From NCBI GenBank assembly GCA_016712445.1, contig JADJRB010000001.1:1426001-1490000 (forward strand): a stretch of DNA of 64,000 nucleotides. The letters run 5' to 3'. Made by a program: the position numbers and the translations under genes. The notes under the pieces were generated by a model, which was not told the DNA's origin, searched no databases, and saw nothing but the letters and a program-made list of their open reading frames with translations. This stretch comes from Acidobacteriota bacterium (GTDB lineage Bacteria > Pseudomonadota > Alphaproteobacteria > Caulobacterales > Hyphomonadaceae). Below are positions 25,756 to 33,703 of the stretch, in pieces; position 1 is the stretch's first letter, and each line of letters starts with the position of its first letter.

Positions 25756-25963
25756 CGCCCCACCCCTTTCCGGTCTGGCACTAACCACCGGATCGAGACC
25801 GGCCTCTTCGCAACACGCTCCGGTTTACAGAAAATCCCGGTTAGTGCGGCACTATGCCTAATCTGGGCACCATTTGTCGCTTTTCAAGAGGTTTTGGTTT
25901 ACAAAAATGTCCCTATATCGCATTTATGGAAACCGACCTGTTGCGGTCGTTAAGGAGGCCATC
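25756..25963. promoter_or_regulatory. Divergent control region of the CBASS operon and its regulator
   Basis: A 208-base gap between opposite start codons. It holds two copies of GGTTTACA (25822-25829 and 25896-25903, 74 bases apart), a perfect 9-bp inverted repeat GCACTAACC/GGTTAGTGC (25778-25786 and 25839-25847), and TTTTG-GTTTA-CAAAA (25892-25906), which overlaps a possible -35 box of the regulator (TTTACA 25898-25903, ATTTAT 25922-25927, spacing 18). These are candidate operators for the HTH protein encoded next door; GGAGG at 25951-25955 is its ribosome-binding site. Confidence 0.5.
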
Positions 25964-27028
25964 ATGATCGGGAACAAGCTAAGGGTCGCGAGGTCGGCAT
26001 CCGGCATGTCGCTACGGGCGCTTGCCGATGCCATGGGCAGCATCGTCTCCGCTCAGGCGATCGGCAAGTATGAACGCAACGAAGATATGCCGAGTTCTCG
26101 CGTGCTGATCGCCCTTGCGAAAGCACTCTCTGTCTCCGAGGAATATCTACTGAACGAGGACGAGTTGTCGCTGGAAGGCGTCGATTTTCGTAAGAAGGTC
26201 GGCACGTCGTCCCGTGAGGAAGCCATGCTCGAAGCGCGCGCCATTCACATGCTTGAGCGCTATCTCGCGGTCGAAGACATGCTCCAGATGCGCAGCGTCG
26301 AATGGGAACAGCCACGAAGCGCGCCGCATCCCGTGTCAGATATTCGGGATGCGGAAGACGCGGCTCGGTCCGTTAGGGACGATTGGGGGCTTGGTAACGA
26401 CCCAATCCCGCACCTTGCGGAGCTGCTCGAGGAACGCGGCATCAAGGTGCTCTCACTCGATCTCGACAATGTGGACGGGCTTGCCGCCAAAGTCCGGCGC
26501 AAGGGCAGCGATGCAGCGCGCGTCATTGTCATCAAGCAGAGCTCTTGGTCGGAACGCAAGCGCTTCAATCTGGCGCATGAGCTTGGTCATATGGTTATCG
26601 CTCCCTCTGGCGGTGTCGACGAGGAGAAGGCCGCACATCGCTTCGCTGGCGCGTTCTTGATGCCGGCGGACGTGCTCCGTGCCGAAGTGGGCGCCCATCG
26701 ATCCTCGATCAGCATCGGCGAACTGGTGGCGCTTAAGCGACTGTTCGGTGTCAGTATTCAGGCCTTGGCTTATCGCTGCAAAGATCTTGGCATCATCAAC
26801 CAAGCGGCCTGCGCCCGTCTGTTCAAGGTTTTTGCGGAGCGTGGCTGGCGGACGGCACCATTCGAGGAACCGGAAAGCATGAGGCCGGAATTAGAAGAGC
26901 CGCGCCGTTTCGAGCGTCTATGCTTTCGGGCGTTGGCCGAAGGCGTGATCGGAGAGTCCCGGGCCGCCGAACTGCTCGGCATTTCCGTGCGCGAACTCGA
27001 TAGGCGACTGGATCAGGTGGCGGCCTGA
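25964..27028 (+). CDS. Fused XRE repressor and ImmA/IrrE metallopeptidase, probable CBASS regulator
   Basis: 354 residues. N-terminal XRE helix-turn-helix (about 3-65: MSLRALADAMG..VSAQAIGKYERNEDMP), a helical linker, then an IrrE/ImmA gluzincin-type domain with zinc motif FNLAHELGHM (His-205, Glu-206, His-209) and HRFAGAFLMPA downstream, which supplies the third ligand region. In some CBASS loci separate CapH repressor and CapP protease genes control expression: DNA damage activates CapP, which cuts CapH. Here the two functions are in one chain, as in many phage and plasmid regulators. Divergent from the cyclase gene and three bases ahead of a PIN-like gene. The regulatory role is inferred. 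Start from GGAGG spacing. Confidence 0.85.
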   Translation: MIGNKLRVARSASGMSLRALADAMGSIVSAQAIGKYERNEDMPSSRVLIALAKALSVSEEYLLNEDELSLEGVDFRKKVGTSSREEAMLEARAIHMLERYLAVEDMLQMRSVEWEQPRSAPHPVSDIRDAEDAARSVRDDWGLGNDPIPHLAELLEERGIKVLSLDLDNVDGLAAKVRRKGSDAARVIVIKQSSWSERKRFNLAHELGHMVIAPSGGVDEEKAAHRFAGAFLMPADVLRAEVGAHRSSISIGELVALKRLFGVSIQALAYRCKDLGIINQAACARLFKVFAERGWRTAPFEEPESMRPELEEPRRFERLCFRALAEGVIGESRAAELLGISVRELDRRLDQVAA

Positions 27029-27031
27029 TCC

Positions 27032-27523
27032 GTGACGGTTCTGGTTTCCGATACTTCGGTTGTCATCGATCTCGAACGGGCGGACCTTCTCGATGAGATG
27101 TTCCTGCTGCCGTTCGAGTTTGCGGTGCCTGATCTCCTTTACATCCGCGAGCTGGAAGGCGAACTCGGAGACAGGCTGATGGCGCTCGGGCTGCGCGTCG
27201 AGGAACTTACAGTTTCCGAGCTGCGGCGCGCGACCGGCGTCAATCGCCAGCATCAGAAGCTCTCCGTACCCGATACCTTTGCATTCGCCCTTGCGGAGTC
27301 CCGAACATGGACGCTGCTGACCGGCGACGGGATCCTGCGCGAACTGGCCGCTGTCGAGCAGATCGCCATGCATGGCGTGTTATGGCTCTTCGACCAGATG
27401 GCGGATGGCGCCCATGTGCAGTTCGATCGGCTGCATGGTGGCCTGACCCAGCTTTTCGCCCATCCGCGTTGCCGCCTTCCCGCGGATGAAGTGAAACAAC
27501 GCTTGACTCGTTTTGCCGGCTAA
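27032..27523 (+). CDS. PIN-like domain protein paired with the HTH-IrrE regulator
   Basis: 163 residues, GTG start three bases after the regulator's stop, so almost certainly co-transcribed. Acidic residues in the order expected of PIN ribonucleases are seen: VSDTSVVIDLERA near the N-terminus, LSVPDTFAFALAE in the middle and LLTGDGILRE later. HTH-IrrE genes followed by PIN-like genes are known as putative toxin-antitoxin type pairs, so this may be an RNase restrained or processed by its neighbour. It may equally serve the CBASS locus as a further nuclease effector; nothing here proves either. Confidence 0.7.
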   Translation: MTVLVSDTSVVIDLERADLLDEMFLLPFEFAVPDLLYIRELEGELGDRLMALGLRVEELTVSELRRATGVNRQHQKLSVPDTFAFALAESRTWTLLTGDGILRELAAVEQIAMHGVLWLFDQMADGAHVQFDRLHGGLTQLFAHPRCRLPADEVKQRLTRFAG

Positions 27524-28253
27524 TTCGGTTCGATACGACGAGCGGCAGTCAAAACCTAGTCAGGGCCGACACCAGCGAGGGACCACTGATTGGCTTACTA
27601 TCCCGCTCAATCCTCGCGTGAACGAAGGCCGTTATCAGGGAACCTGTTGTAGCTCTTTAAGATCAGCCAATTTGCGGCTGCTGACCGCCTCCTTGATACG
27701 TTGAAGCATCGATTTCTAAATTTCTGCGCTCTAAACCGGCCATGCAGCAGACGGCCCATTTTCTCATTTTCCGTCGCTCCTCGGACGCATTGAAATCGTC
27801 CGTTTAGGCCAACAATACCAGATCGCTACCAAGCAGATGAATGGCTGCGGCTCCCCATTCCTGACGGTCGGCTGATCCTGAGTGAGAGGAGCACGCCCGT
27901 CAGGGATCTTTGCCTGAGAGGCGAGTGAGATTTCAAGGGAGCCACAGCAATGGGCATGAACCCAGAGCCTAGTCCTGGCATCGCGAGGCACCCCTGACAG
28001 GAACAGCGAGTCCGTTTTCATGGATCCAGCACCGATCGTCTCGCGAGCGTTCGAGCCGTGGCTCAGAACGACTCGTCTTGGTCATAGGACCGCTGTGCGT
28101 CGCCCAATAAAGTGCCGCGAGGGGCTAATCGAAACAGTTTGAACCCACTCGAAACAACCGATAAACCGCCGAATTCGGTGGAACCCCGGTGGAACCCCAA
28201 GCGAAAATCAGCAGCTCGTCGGTCAGAAAGTAACAGCTAAGTCCTTGATTTTA
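27524..28253. other. 730-base intergenic stretch at the island/tRNA edge
   Basis: No supported gene. There is a short direct repeat of GGTGGAACCCC at about 28179-28199, close to the tRNA 3' end. No integrase fragment was recognised in any frame, although this is where one would be expected for an element integrated at a tRNA gene. Confidence 0.45.
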
Positions 28254-28330
28254 TGGCGCACCCAAGAGGATTCGAACCTCTGACCTTTGCCTTCGGAGGG
28301 CAACACTCTATCCAGCTGAGCTATGGGTGC
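28254..28330 (-). tRNA. tRNA-Arg (anticodon CCG)
   Basis: 77 bases with encoded CCA. Acceptor arms GCACCCA and TGGGTGC pair fully, discriminator G. The anticodon stem TTGCC/GGCAA encloses the loop CTCCGAA, giving anticodon CCG (reads CGG, Arg). T-arm has GGTTCGAATCC. It lies at the change from accessory to core genes. Confidence 0.95.
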
Positions 28331-28476
28331 CTCGCCGAAGGCGGTGTTTAAGCGAGGACGGGGGAGCGCGCAACCGCGATTGCGCCGCGCCCGGCCATGC
28401 GGATCGTGATGGACGCGGCAGCGGGATCGGCTAGGCTGGACAGGCTGTAACAACTTCCCCGGAGGCCTTCGCGCCC

Positions 28477-29511
28477 ATGCGTCTGACCCGACTGATTCCT
28501 GCATTGATGGCTGCGTCTGCAGCGCTGGTCCTGGCGGGCTGTGATCCCAAACCGGCTGACCCTGCGGCGGCTGGGGAGACGGCGAGCACCGAGGCCGCAC
28601 CCGGCGCCTGCGTGCGCACGGCCGACAGCGCAGCTGCGGTTGCGGAAATGGCGGCCGCCGAGGAGCGTGCGATCGCCGCCGCCGAAGCGAGCCGCGGCGC
28701 CGGCCAGCCGGCGATGTGGACCCTGAAGGACGAGGACACGACGATCTACCTGCTCGGCACGGTTCACCTGCTGCGGCCGGACCTCGAATGGCGCACGCCG
28801 GAGATCGACGCGGCGATCGCGGCGGCCGACACGGTCGTGTTCGAAGCCGATACGACGAGCCCGGAAGCCGGCCGTGAACTGATGGCCTTCTTCACCTCGC
28901 AGGGCCTGTTCAACGACGGCACCCAGCTGAACAGCCTGCTGACGGAGGCCGAAGTGGCGCAGCTGACCGCGGCGCTGACCGAAGTGGGCCTGCCGATCGA
29001 AGCCGTGCAGCCGATGCGGCCCTGGTATGCGGCGCTGAACCTGTCGGTGATGCAGATGACCGAGGAAGGGTTCGATCCGACGGCCGGCGTCGAGATGAAG
29101 ATCGAGGCCGACGCCAAGGCACACGGCGCGCAGTTTGCCTATCTCGAGACGGTCGACCAGCAGCTCGGCGAATTCGCCGGTCTGGATAATTGCGCGCAGG
29201 TGGACTTCCTGATGCAGACGGCCGAGTCGATGAAGCAGGGGACCGAACTGCTGGACCTGCTGGTGGCGGAATGGGCCGACGGCGACACGGCCGGCCTTGG
29301 CGCGCTGATGTCGACGCCGGATTCGTTCGGCTCGGACGAAGCTTACGCGGCGCTGCTGCTGAACCGGAACACACGCTGGACGCCGCTGGTGGCAGGCATG
29401 CTGGATGAGCCCGGCACGCGCCTGATCGCGGTCGGTGCGGGCCACCTTGTGGGGCCGGACAGCGTCATCGCGAAGCTGCGCGCAGAGGGCTATGAGGTGA
29501 CGGGGCCCTAG
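28477..29511 (+). CDS. TraB/GumN family lipoprotein
   Basis: 344 residues. Signal peptide with lipobox (ALVLAGC, Cys-22), a low-complexity Ala-rich linker, then the TraB/GumN domain from about residue 80: IYLLGTVHLLRPDLEW, a central AVQPMRPWYAALNLSVMQM and the C-terminal GAGHLVGPDSVIAKLRAEGYEV. The GTVH and GxGH histidines are the conserved putative metal-binding pair; some family members are metalloproteases (TIKI), others unknown. Anchored on the periplasmic side. Its stop overlaps the stop of the convergent hisN-like gene by four bases. Confidence 0.85.
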   Translation: MRLTRLIPALMAASAALVLAGCDPKPADPAAAGETASTEAAPGACVRTADSAAAVAEMAAAEERAIAAAEASRGAGQPAMWTLKDEDTTIYLLGTVHLLRPDLEWRTPEIDAAIAAADTVVFEADTTSPEAGRELMAFFTSQGLFNDGTQLNSLLTEAEVAQLTAALTEVGLPIEAVQPMRPWYAALNLSVMQMTEEGFDPTAGVEMKIEADAKAHGAQFAYLETVDQQLGEFAGLDNCAQVDFLMQTAESMKQGTELLDLLVAEWADGDTAGLGALMSTPDSFGSDEAYAALLLNRNTRWTPLVAGMLDEPGTRLIAVGAGHLVGPDSVIAKLRAEGYEVTGP

Positions 29512-30320
29512 TCGGCCGCACGCCGGAGCGCGAGCAGGGCCTGGTCGAGCACGGCCTGGCTGGCACAGCAGACGATCTGCCCACCAAGTTTTGGCGGGTT
29601 GCCCCGCCAGTCGGTCGCAAGGCCGCCGGCGCCGCGCACGACCGGGATCAGCGCGGCAACATCCCAGGACTTGAGCCCGGACTCGGCGACGAGATCGATG
29701 GTGCCGGCGGCGACACGCGCATAGCCGTAGGCGTCGAGGCCGTAGCGCGTGATGCGGGCAGCCGAGCGCAGGTGGTTCCAGGCGCCCTGTTCGGGCGGCG
29801 AAAAGATGAAGGGATCGGTGGTGGCGATGACCGCAGCCCGCAGGTCGTCGCAGCCCGAGACGCGGATCGGCGTGCTGCCGTGTGCGGTGTCGAGCCGCGC
29901 GCCGCCCGGCCAGCCGAGATAACGCTCGCCAATGACGGGCTGGTCGATGACGCCGATGACGGGCACGCCGTCCGGGTCGACCAACGCGATCAGCGTGGTC
30001 CAGACCGGCAGGCCGGCGACGAAGGCGCGCGTGCCGTCGATCGGATCGAAATACCAGCGCCAGCCGGAAGTTGACGCGGTGTCGGGAAACTCCTCGCCGG
30101 TGACGCCGTCATCCGGGCGTTCGGCCGCGACGAGGGCGCGCATGGCGCGCTCGGCGGCGCGGTCGGCTTCGGTGACGGGGTCGAATCCGGGCCGGGCGCT
30201 TTCGCCCTTGTCCTCGATTTCGGAGAGATTGCGGAAGTGAATACGAATTGCCGCCCAAGCTGCATCTGCAAGCCGGGCGGCAAAACCAAGGTCAGTCTCG
30301 AGGGATCTGGAAGCGGTCAT
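29508..30320 (-). CDS. hisN: Histidinol-phosphatase of the inositol monophosphatase family
   Basis: 270 residues. Metal-dependent phosphatase fold: FDPVTEADRAAE, GVTGEEF, WYFDPIDGTRAFVAGLP (the DPIDGT metal site) and SWDVAALIPVVRGAGG. In alphaproteobacteria without a HisB phosphatase domain, this subfamily performs the last-but-one step of histidine synthesis, L-histidinol phosphate to L-histidinol. The phrase TRAFVAGLPVWTTLIAL is typical of HisN rather than SuhB, but specificity is a family inference. No other his gene is nearby. Confidence 0.8.
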   Translation of the reverse strand: MTASRSLETDLGFAARLADAAWAAIRIHFRNLSEIEDKGESARPGFDPVTEADRAAERAMRALVAAERPDDGVTGEEFPDTASTSGWRWYFDPIDGTRAFVAGLPVWTTLIALVDPDGVPVIGVIDQPVIGERYLGWPGGARLDTAHGSTPIRVSGCDDLRAAVIATTDPFIFSPPEQGAWNHLRSAARITRYGLDAYGYARVAAGTIDLVAESGLKSWDVAALIPVVRGAGGLATDWRGNPPKLGGQIVCCASQAVLDQALLALRRAAD

Positions 30321-30353
30321 CCGGCGAGGGGGTGCCCCGCCGGACGAGGGGCG

Positions 30354-30752
30354 TCAAGCAGCGCCGGTGCTCGAATTGTCGCCTTCGAGGGCTTTCGCGA
30401 GCTCAAGCAGGCGTTTGCGGGGACGCTCGCCGAGACGGTAGTAGGCGCGGACCAGTTCCAGCGTCTCTTTCTGCGAAAGGATGTCGCCTTCCATCTGTTC
30501 GGCGTCGTTGGCGGCGTTCGGCATCGGGTTGGCCGTCGGCATGCCGTCGAAGAAGTACTGGACGGTGACGTTCATTGCCCGCGAGAGGTCGAACAGGCGC
30601 GAAGCCGTGATGCGGTTGGCACCGCACTCATACTTCTGGATCTGCTGGAAGCGGACGCCTACCTGTCCGGCCAGTTCCTGCTGGGTCATGCCCAGAAGGC
30701 GGCGGCGGCGGCGCAGGCGCTTGCCTACGTGAAGGTCAGTTTCGTCAGCCAT
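30354..30752 (-). CDS. XRE-family transcriptional regulator
   Basis: 132 residues. Helix-turn-helix in VGKRLRRRRRLLGMTQQELAGQVGVRFQQIQKYE followed by a dimerisation-type C-terminus (GVRFQ...YFFDGMP... and LELVRAYYRLGERPRKRLLELAKALE). This two-part layout is common in Caulobacterales and Rhizobiales regulators and is shared with a second copy at 49160-49567. Start at 30752 set by GAGAGGGAACC before the ATG. Targets unknown. Confidence 0.85.
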   Translation of the reverse strand: MADETDLHVGKRLRRRRRLLGMTQQELAGQVGVRFQQIQKYECGANRITASRLFDLSRAMNVTVQYFFDGMPTANPMPNAANDAEQMEGDILSQKETLELVRAYYRLGERPRKRLLELAKALEGDNSSTGAA

Positions 30753-30900
30753 GGTTCCCTCTCCGAGTTGGCGCGGGACCGGTGGCAGTCCCAAAACAGG
30801 ATTTTCGCGCAATTTCTACGCAAACGGCGTGCCGCGTGCCGGAATGTGCCTGTTTTGGGGGCAATCAGGGGGTCAGAGGCGGGGTGCGTCAGAATGTTCT

Positions 30901-30929
30901 TTGCTGGATTGTGCATCGCAACATATTCT
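30901..30929 (+). promoter_or_regulatory. Sigma-70-type promoter of a candidate small RNA
   Basis: TTGCTG (30901-30906), exactly 17 bases, then TATTCT (30924-30929). A start about seven bases later would be G30936, the first base of a stable hairpin. Both flanking genes are on the minus strand, so this promoter serves neither. Confidence 0.55.
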
Positions 30930-30935
30930 GGCTTT

Positions 30936-31009
30936 GCACTTCGGTGCAGACGCCTCTGGCGTTTCCTCCCTTTGACTTCGGCCGCGCCTCCGGGCGCGGC
31001 CCTTTTTTT
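30936..31009 (+). ncRNA. Candidate trans-acting small RNA, about 74 nt
   Basis: Hairpin 1 has TGCAC/GTGCA arms around a TTCG tetraloop (30935-30948). Hairpin 2 has ACGCC/GGCGT arms (30950-30962). An unpaired pyrimidine-rich segment TTTCCTCCCTTT (30962-30973) follows, complementary to Shine-Dalgarno sequences. The RNA ends in a perfect 9-bp terminator. A CCUCC segment exposed between a hairpin and a terminator is the usual layout of alphaproteobacterial sRNAs that block ribosome binding. No open reading frame of meaningful length lies in it. Not matched to a named family by eye. Confidence 0.55.
30980..31009 (+). terminator. Rho-independent terminator of the candidate sRNA
   Basis: Perfect 9-bp stem (arms 30980-30988 and 30993-31001, loop TCCG) followed by C and seven T residues. 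It reads on the plus strand although no plus-strand protein gene precedes it. Confidence 0.85.
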
Positions 31010-31076
31010 GTGCCGCGGACAGGGCGCGCTAATCGGAACGCATTGTTCCGTTATTTGTCTTTGTTTTTATTGAAAT

Positions 31077-31982
31077 TCATGATCGCGGCAGGTGGCCGGC
31101 GGCGTCAATGATCTCGGCGATCACTTTCTGCAAGGCGTCCTTGAGAGCGCTGAAGCCGCTGGCGCGGGTGATGCGCTGCTCGTCCATGTAGAGGCCGCGG
31201 TTGATCTCGACCTGCAGGGCGTGGACGCCCCGGCGCGGCCGGCCATAGCGACGGGTGGTATAACCGCCGGCATAGGGCGCATTGCGGGCGACGGTGAAGC
31301 CCTGGGCGCGGAAACTGCGCTCGATCCGGGCCATCAGGCGGGGGTCGGCGCTCGATCCGAACCGGTCGCCGAGGACAATGTCGGTCAACGCGCGCCGGCC
31401 GGGCTGGACCGACGGCATCGAGTGGCAGTCGATGAGCAGGGCATGACCATGGGCGCGGCGCAGGCCGTCCAGCGTTTCGGTGAGGTGCTGGTGGTAGGCA
31501 TCATGGATGAAGGCGAGGCGCTCCTCGCCTTCGGAGCGCGACAACAGGCGGGCATAGATCGCCTCGCCGCGGGCGCCGACGCGGGGCAGGCAGCCGAGGC
31601 CGGCTTCGACTCGGGCGGTCGGCAAGGCGCAGGGACGGGGCGGACCGTCCTCGAACATGGCGGCGTCAAGCTCGTGCGGATCGCGGTTGAGATCGACCAC
31701 CGAGCGGCCATAACGCGCGGCCACCAGGCCGGCGCCGAAGGCCGGCGCGGCCGCGAACAGCTCATCGATGAAGGCGTCCTCCGTGCGCCGCACATCCAGC
31801 AGGGGCACACACAGCGCATCCTGCATGGCGGCCGGATAATGCGATCCGGAATGGGGGCTGGCGAACAGGACCGGCGCGGCGGGCACCCCGGCGGGCATGA
31901 AATCGAACGGCGCCTGACGCTCGCCCGTGATGGGCAGCTCGGCGACAGGGTCTGATCGCAGGGCCGGAGAGGTTTCGCGCAT
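31077..31982 (-). CDS. N-formylglutamate amidohydrolase family protein
   Basis: 301 residues. The family hydrolyses N-formyl-L-glutamate to formate and glutamate at the end of one histidine-degradation route, and also includes enzymes of unknown substrate. Seen here: VLFASPHSGSHYPAA near residue 40, RRTEDAFIDELF, SVVDLNRDP, LLIDCHSMPS, a conserved APYAGGYTTRRYG and LQVEINRGLYMDE. These His, Asp and Glu residues form the predicted zinc site. No hut genes are adjacent, so the physiological substrate is uncertain. Confidence 0.85.
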   Translation of the reverse strand: MRETSPALRSDPVAELPITGERQAPFDFMPAGVPAAPVLFASPHSGSHYPAAMQDALCVPLLDVRRTEDAFIDELFAAAPAFGAGLVAARYGRSVVDLNRDPHELDAAMFEDGPPRPCALPTARVEAGLGCLPRVGARGEAIYARLLSRSEGEERLAFIHDAYHQHLTETLDGLRRAHGHALLIDCHSMPSVQPGRRALTDIVLGDRFGSSADPRLMARIERSFRAQGFTVARNAPYAGGYTTRRYGRPRRGVHALQVEINRGLYMDEQRITRASGFSALKDALQKVIAEIIDAAGHLPRS

Positions 31983-32136
31983 GGCCTAATGGTTTGGGAA
32001 CCGGGCAGCAGGTCAAGAACTTTCCTGTGCAGGATGTAAAGAATGGCGCGTCCGCGGGCCGTCGTGTTCACCACTGATTTACCTTCATTGCCCTTTATGC
32101 GGTAATCAGCTCCGACTCAGTCGACATGAGGCCTCT

Positions 32137-32496
32137 GTGACCAAGATCCTGCTCGCGGAAGACGACGATTCAATGCGCGGGTTCCTCGCAGCGGCCCTGC
32201 GCCGCGCGGGCCATGACGTCCAGGACTATGCCGACGGCGAGGGCGCCTTGCAGGCGCTGGAGCGCGAAGTCTTCGACCTCTTGCTGACCGACATCGTGAT
32301 GCCGGGCCTCGACGGGATCGAACTCGCCCGCCGCGGCGCCGAACTCGACCCGGCCATGAAGATCGTCTTCATCACCGGCTTTGCGGCCGTGGCGCTGTCG
32401 TCCGGCGCGCCGACACCGGCCGGCGCCAAGGTGCTCTCGAAACCCTTCCACCTGCGCGAAATCGTCGAGGAAGTGGACAAGGTGATGGCGGCCTGA
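32137..32496 (+). CDS. cpdR: CpdR-like single-domain response regulator
   Basis: 119 residues, receiver domain only. Acidic pocket EDDD at 8-11, phosphorylation site Asp-52 in LLTDIVMPGLDG, conserved Lys in KVLSKPF. Lack of an output domain, length and the region ITGFAAVAL match CpdR, which in its unphosphorylated form recruits substrates such as CtrA and PdeA to the ClpXP protease during the alphaproteobacterial cell cycle. Start is a GTG at 32137. Often found near an N-formylglutamate amidohydrolase gene, as here (from memory). Confidence 0.88.
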   Translation: MTKILLAEDDDSMRGFLAAALRRAGHDVQDYADGEGALQALEREVFDLLLTDIVMPGLDGIELARRGAELDPAMKIVFITGFAAVALSSGAPTPAGAKVLSKPFHLREIVEEVDKVMAA

Positions 32497-32593
32497 ACCC
32501 GCCCGCTGCGCGGCGAATGCCCGCTTGACGCCGAACGCCTGATTGTCCAATACGCACGCTTCGCAACGCATGGCCCAAGGGCCTTCGCCGAGC

Positions 32594-32668
<75 letters not shown>

Positions 32669-32790
32669 TTCCCCGGGATTGTGCGTATTCTGCGGCCCTG
32701 CCTCGGTGGGTAACCAACGCCTTGTCCGGCCGGGCTGGCGCGGAATATGCTTTGAGCGGACAAACACTGTGCCGCCTGTAGAGTAGTCTC

Positions 32791-33606
32791 ATGGGAACAA
32801 TGCGTTTCGTGCTGGCGATGGCCGTCGTGGCCTTTCACCTGCTGGCCATCCCGAAAATCGGGCCGATCGCTGTCCAGGCCTTCTTCGTGCTGTCCGGGTT
32901 CCTGATGACCCTCGTGATGCACACGTCCTATGATTACAGCCCGTCCGGGTTTGGCCGGTTCTGGTTGAACAGGATCCTGCGGCTCTACCCGATCTATATC
33001 GTCTCGCTGCTGCTCACGCTGCCGCTGGCGCTGATCTTCGGCCCGGCGCGCGACCATGCGATCGACAATGCGCTGGGCGTGCCGATGACGCTGGCGGGGT
33101 GGGTGCAGAACGCCACGCTGATCTTCTACAACCTCGATACGCCGCGCCTGTCGCCGCCCGCCTGGGCGCTGACGACGGAGCTTTTCTACTACCTCGTCAT
33201 CAGCCTTGGATTTTCGGCTACCCGGCTGCGGACATGGGGTCTGTTCGCGGCCGGCGCCGCCTACATGGCGTGGGGAATCGCGACCGGGCGGGACTTCTAC
33301 GCCCTCTACTTCTCGATCTGGAGCGGCGCGCTGCCGTTCGGCGCGGGGGCGCTGCTGTGGCACTACCGCGAGGACCTTTCGCGCCTGTTGACCGGGCCGG
33401 CAGGGAACGCGCGCTGGACATGGGCCCTGATCGGCGCCGGGTCGGCAGGGATTCTCGCGACGGTTGGCGGACGCGCGCTCGCCTCGCTGCTCGACCTCGG
33501 CCCGGCGGCGGAAGCCGTGATGCTGCCGTTGACGGTGGTGCCCGCGGCGGCGCTGGTGCTCGGCTGTACGCGCCTGAAGCTGACCGGCTTTGTTGATTGC
33601 CGTTGA
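32791..33606 (+). pseudogene. Acyltransferase-3 family membrane protein, 3' end lost at IS21
   Basis: 271 residues remain of a multi-pass membrane acyltransferase; intact family members usually run to about 340-380. The N-terminus MRFVLAMAVVAFHLLAIP has the conserved catalytic His of the first helix, followed by IAVQAFFVLSGFLM and WLNRILRLYPIYIV, typical of enzymes that acetylate sugars or exopolysaccharide. At least six hydrophobic helices are seen. The last five codons (after KLTGF) lie inside the left end of the IS21 element at 33591, so two or more C-terminal helices are missing. Confidence 0.75.
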
Positions 33607-33703
33607 GAATTGACCCTGGGAGGGCAGAAATTTCCACTGAGAAGTGACCCATGTTTGAACCGGTCCCGAGCTTTGGCGAGCGGGGGACCATGGAGTGTTG
33701 GAC

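Noticed and set aside
28179..28254. Attachment site (attR) from the GGTGGAACCCC direct repeat next to the tRNA
   Set aside because: The repeat is not part of the tRNA and no distant copy of the tRNA 3' end is seen, so calling it an att site would be guesswork.
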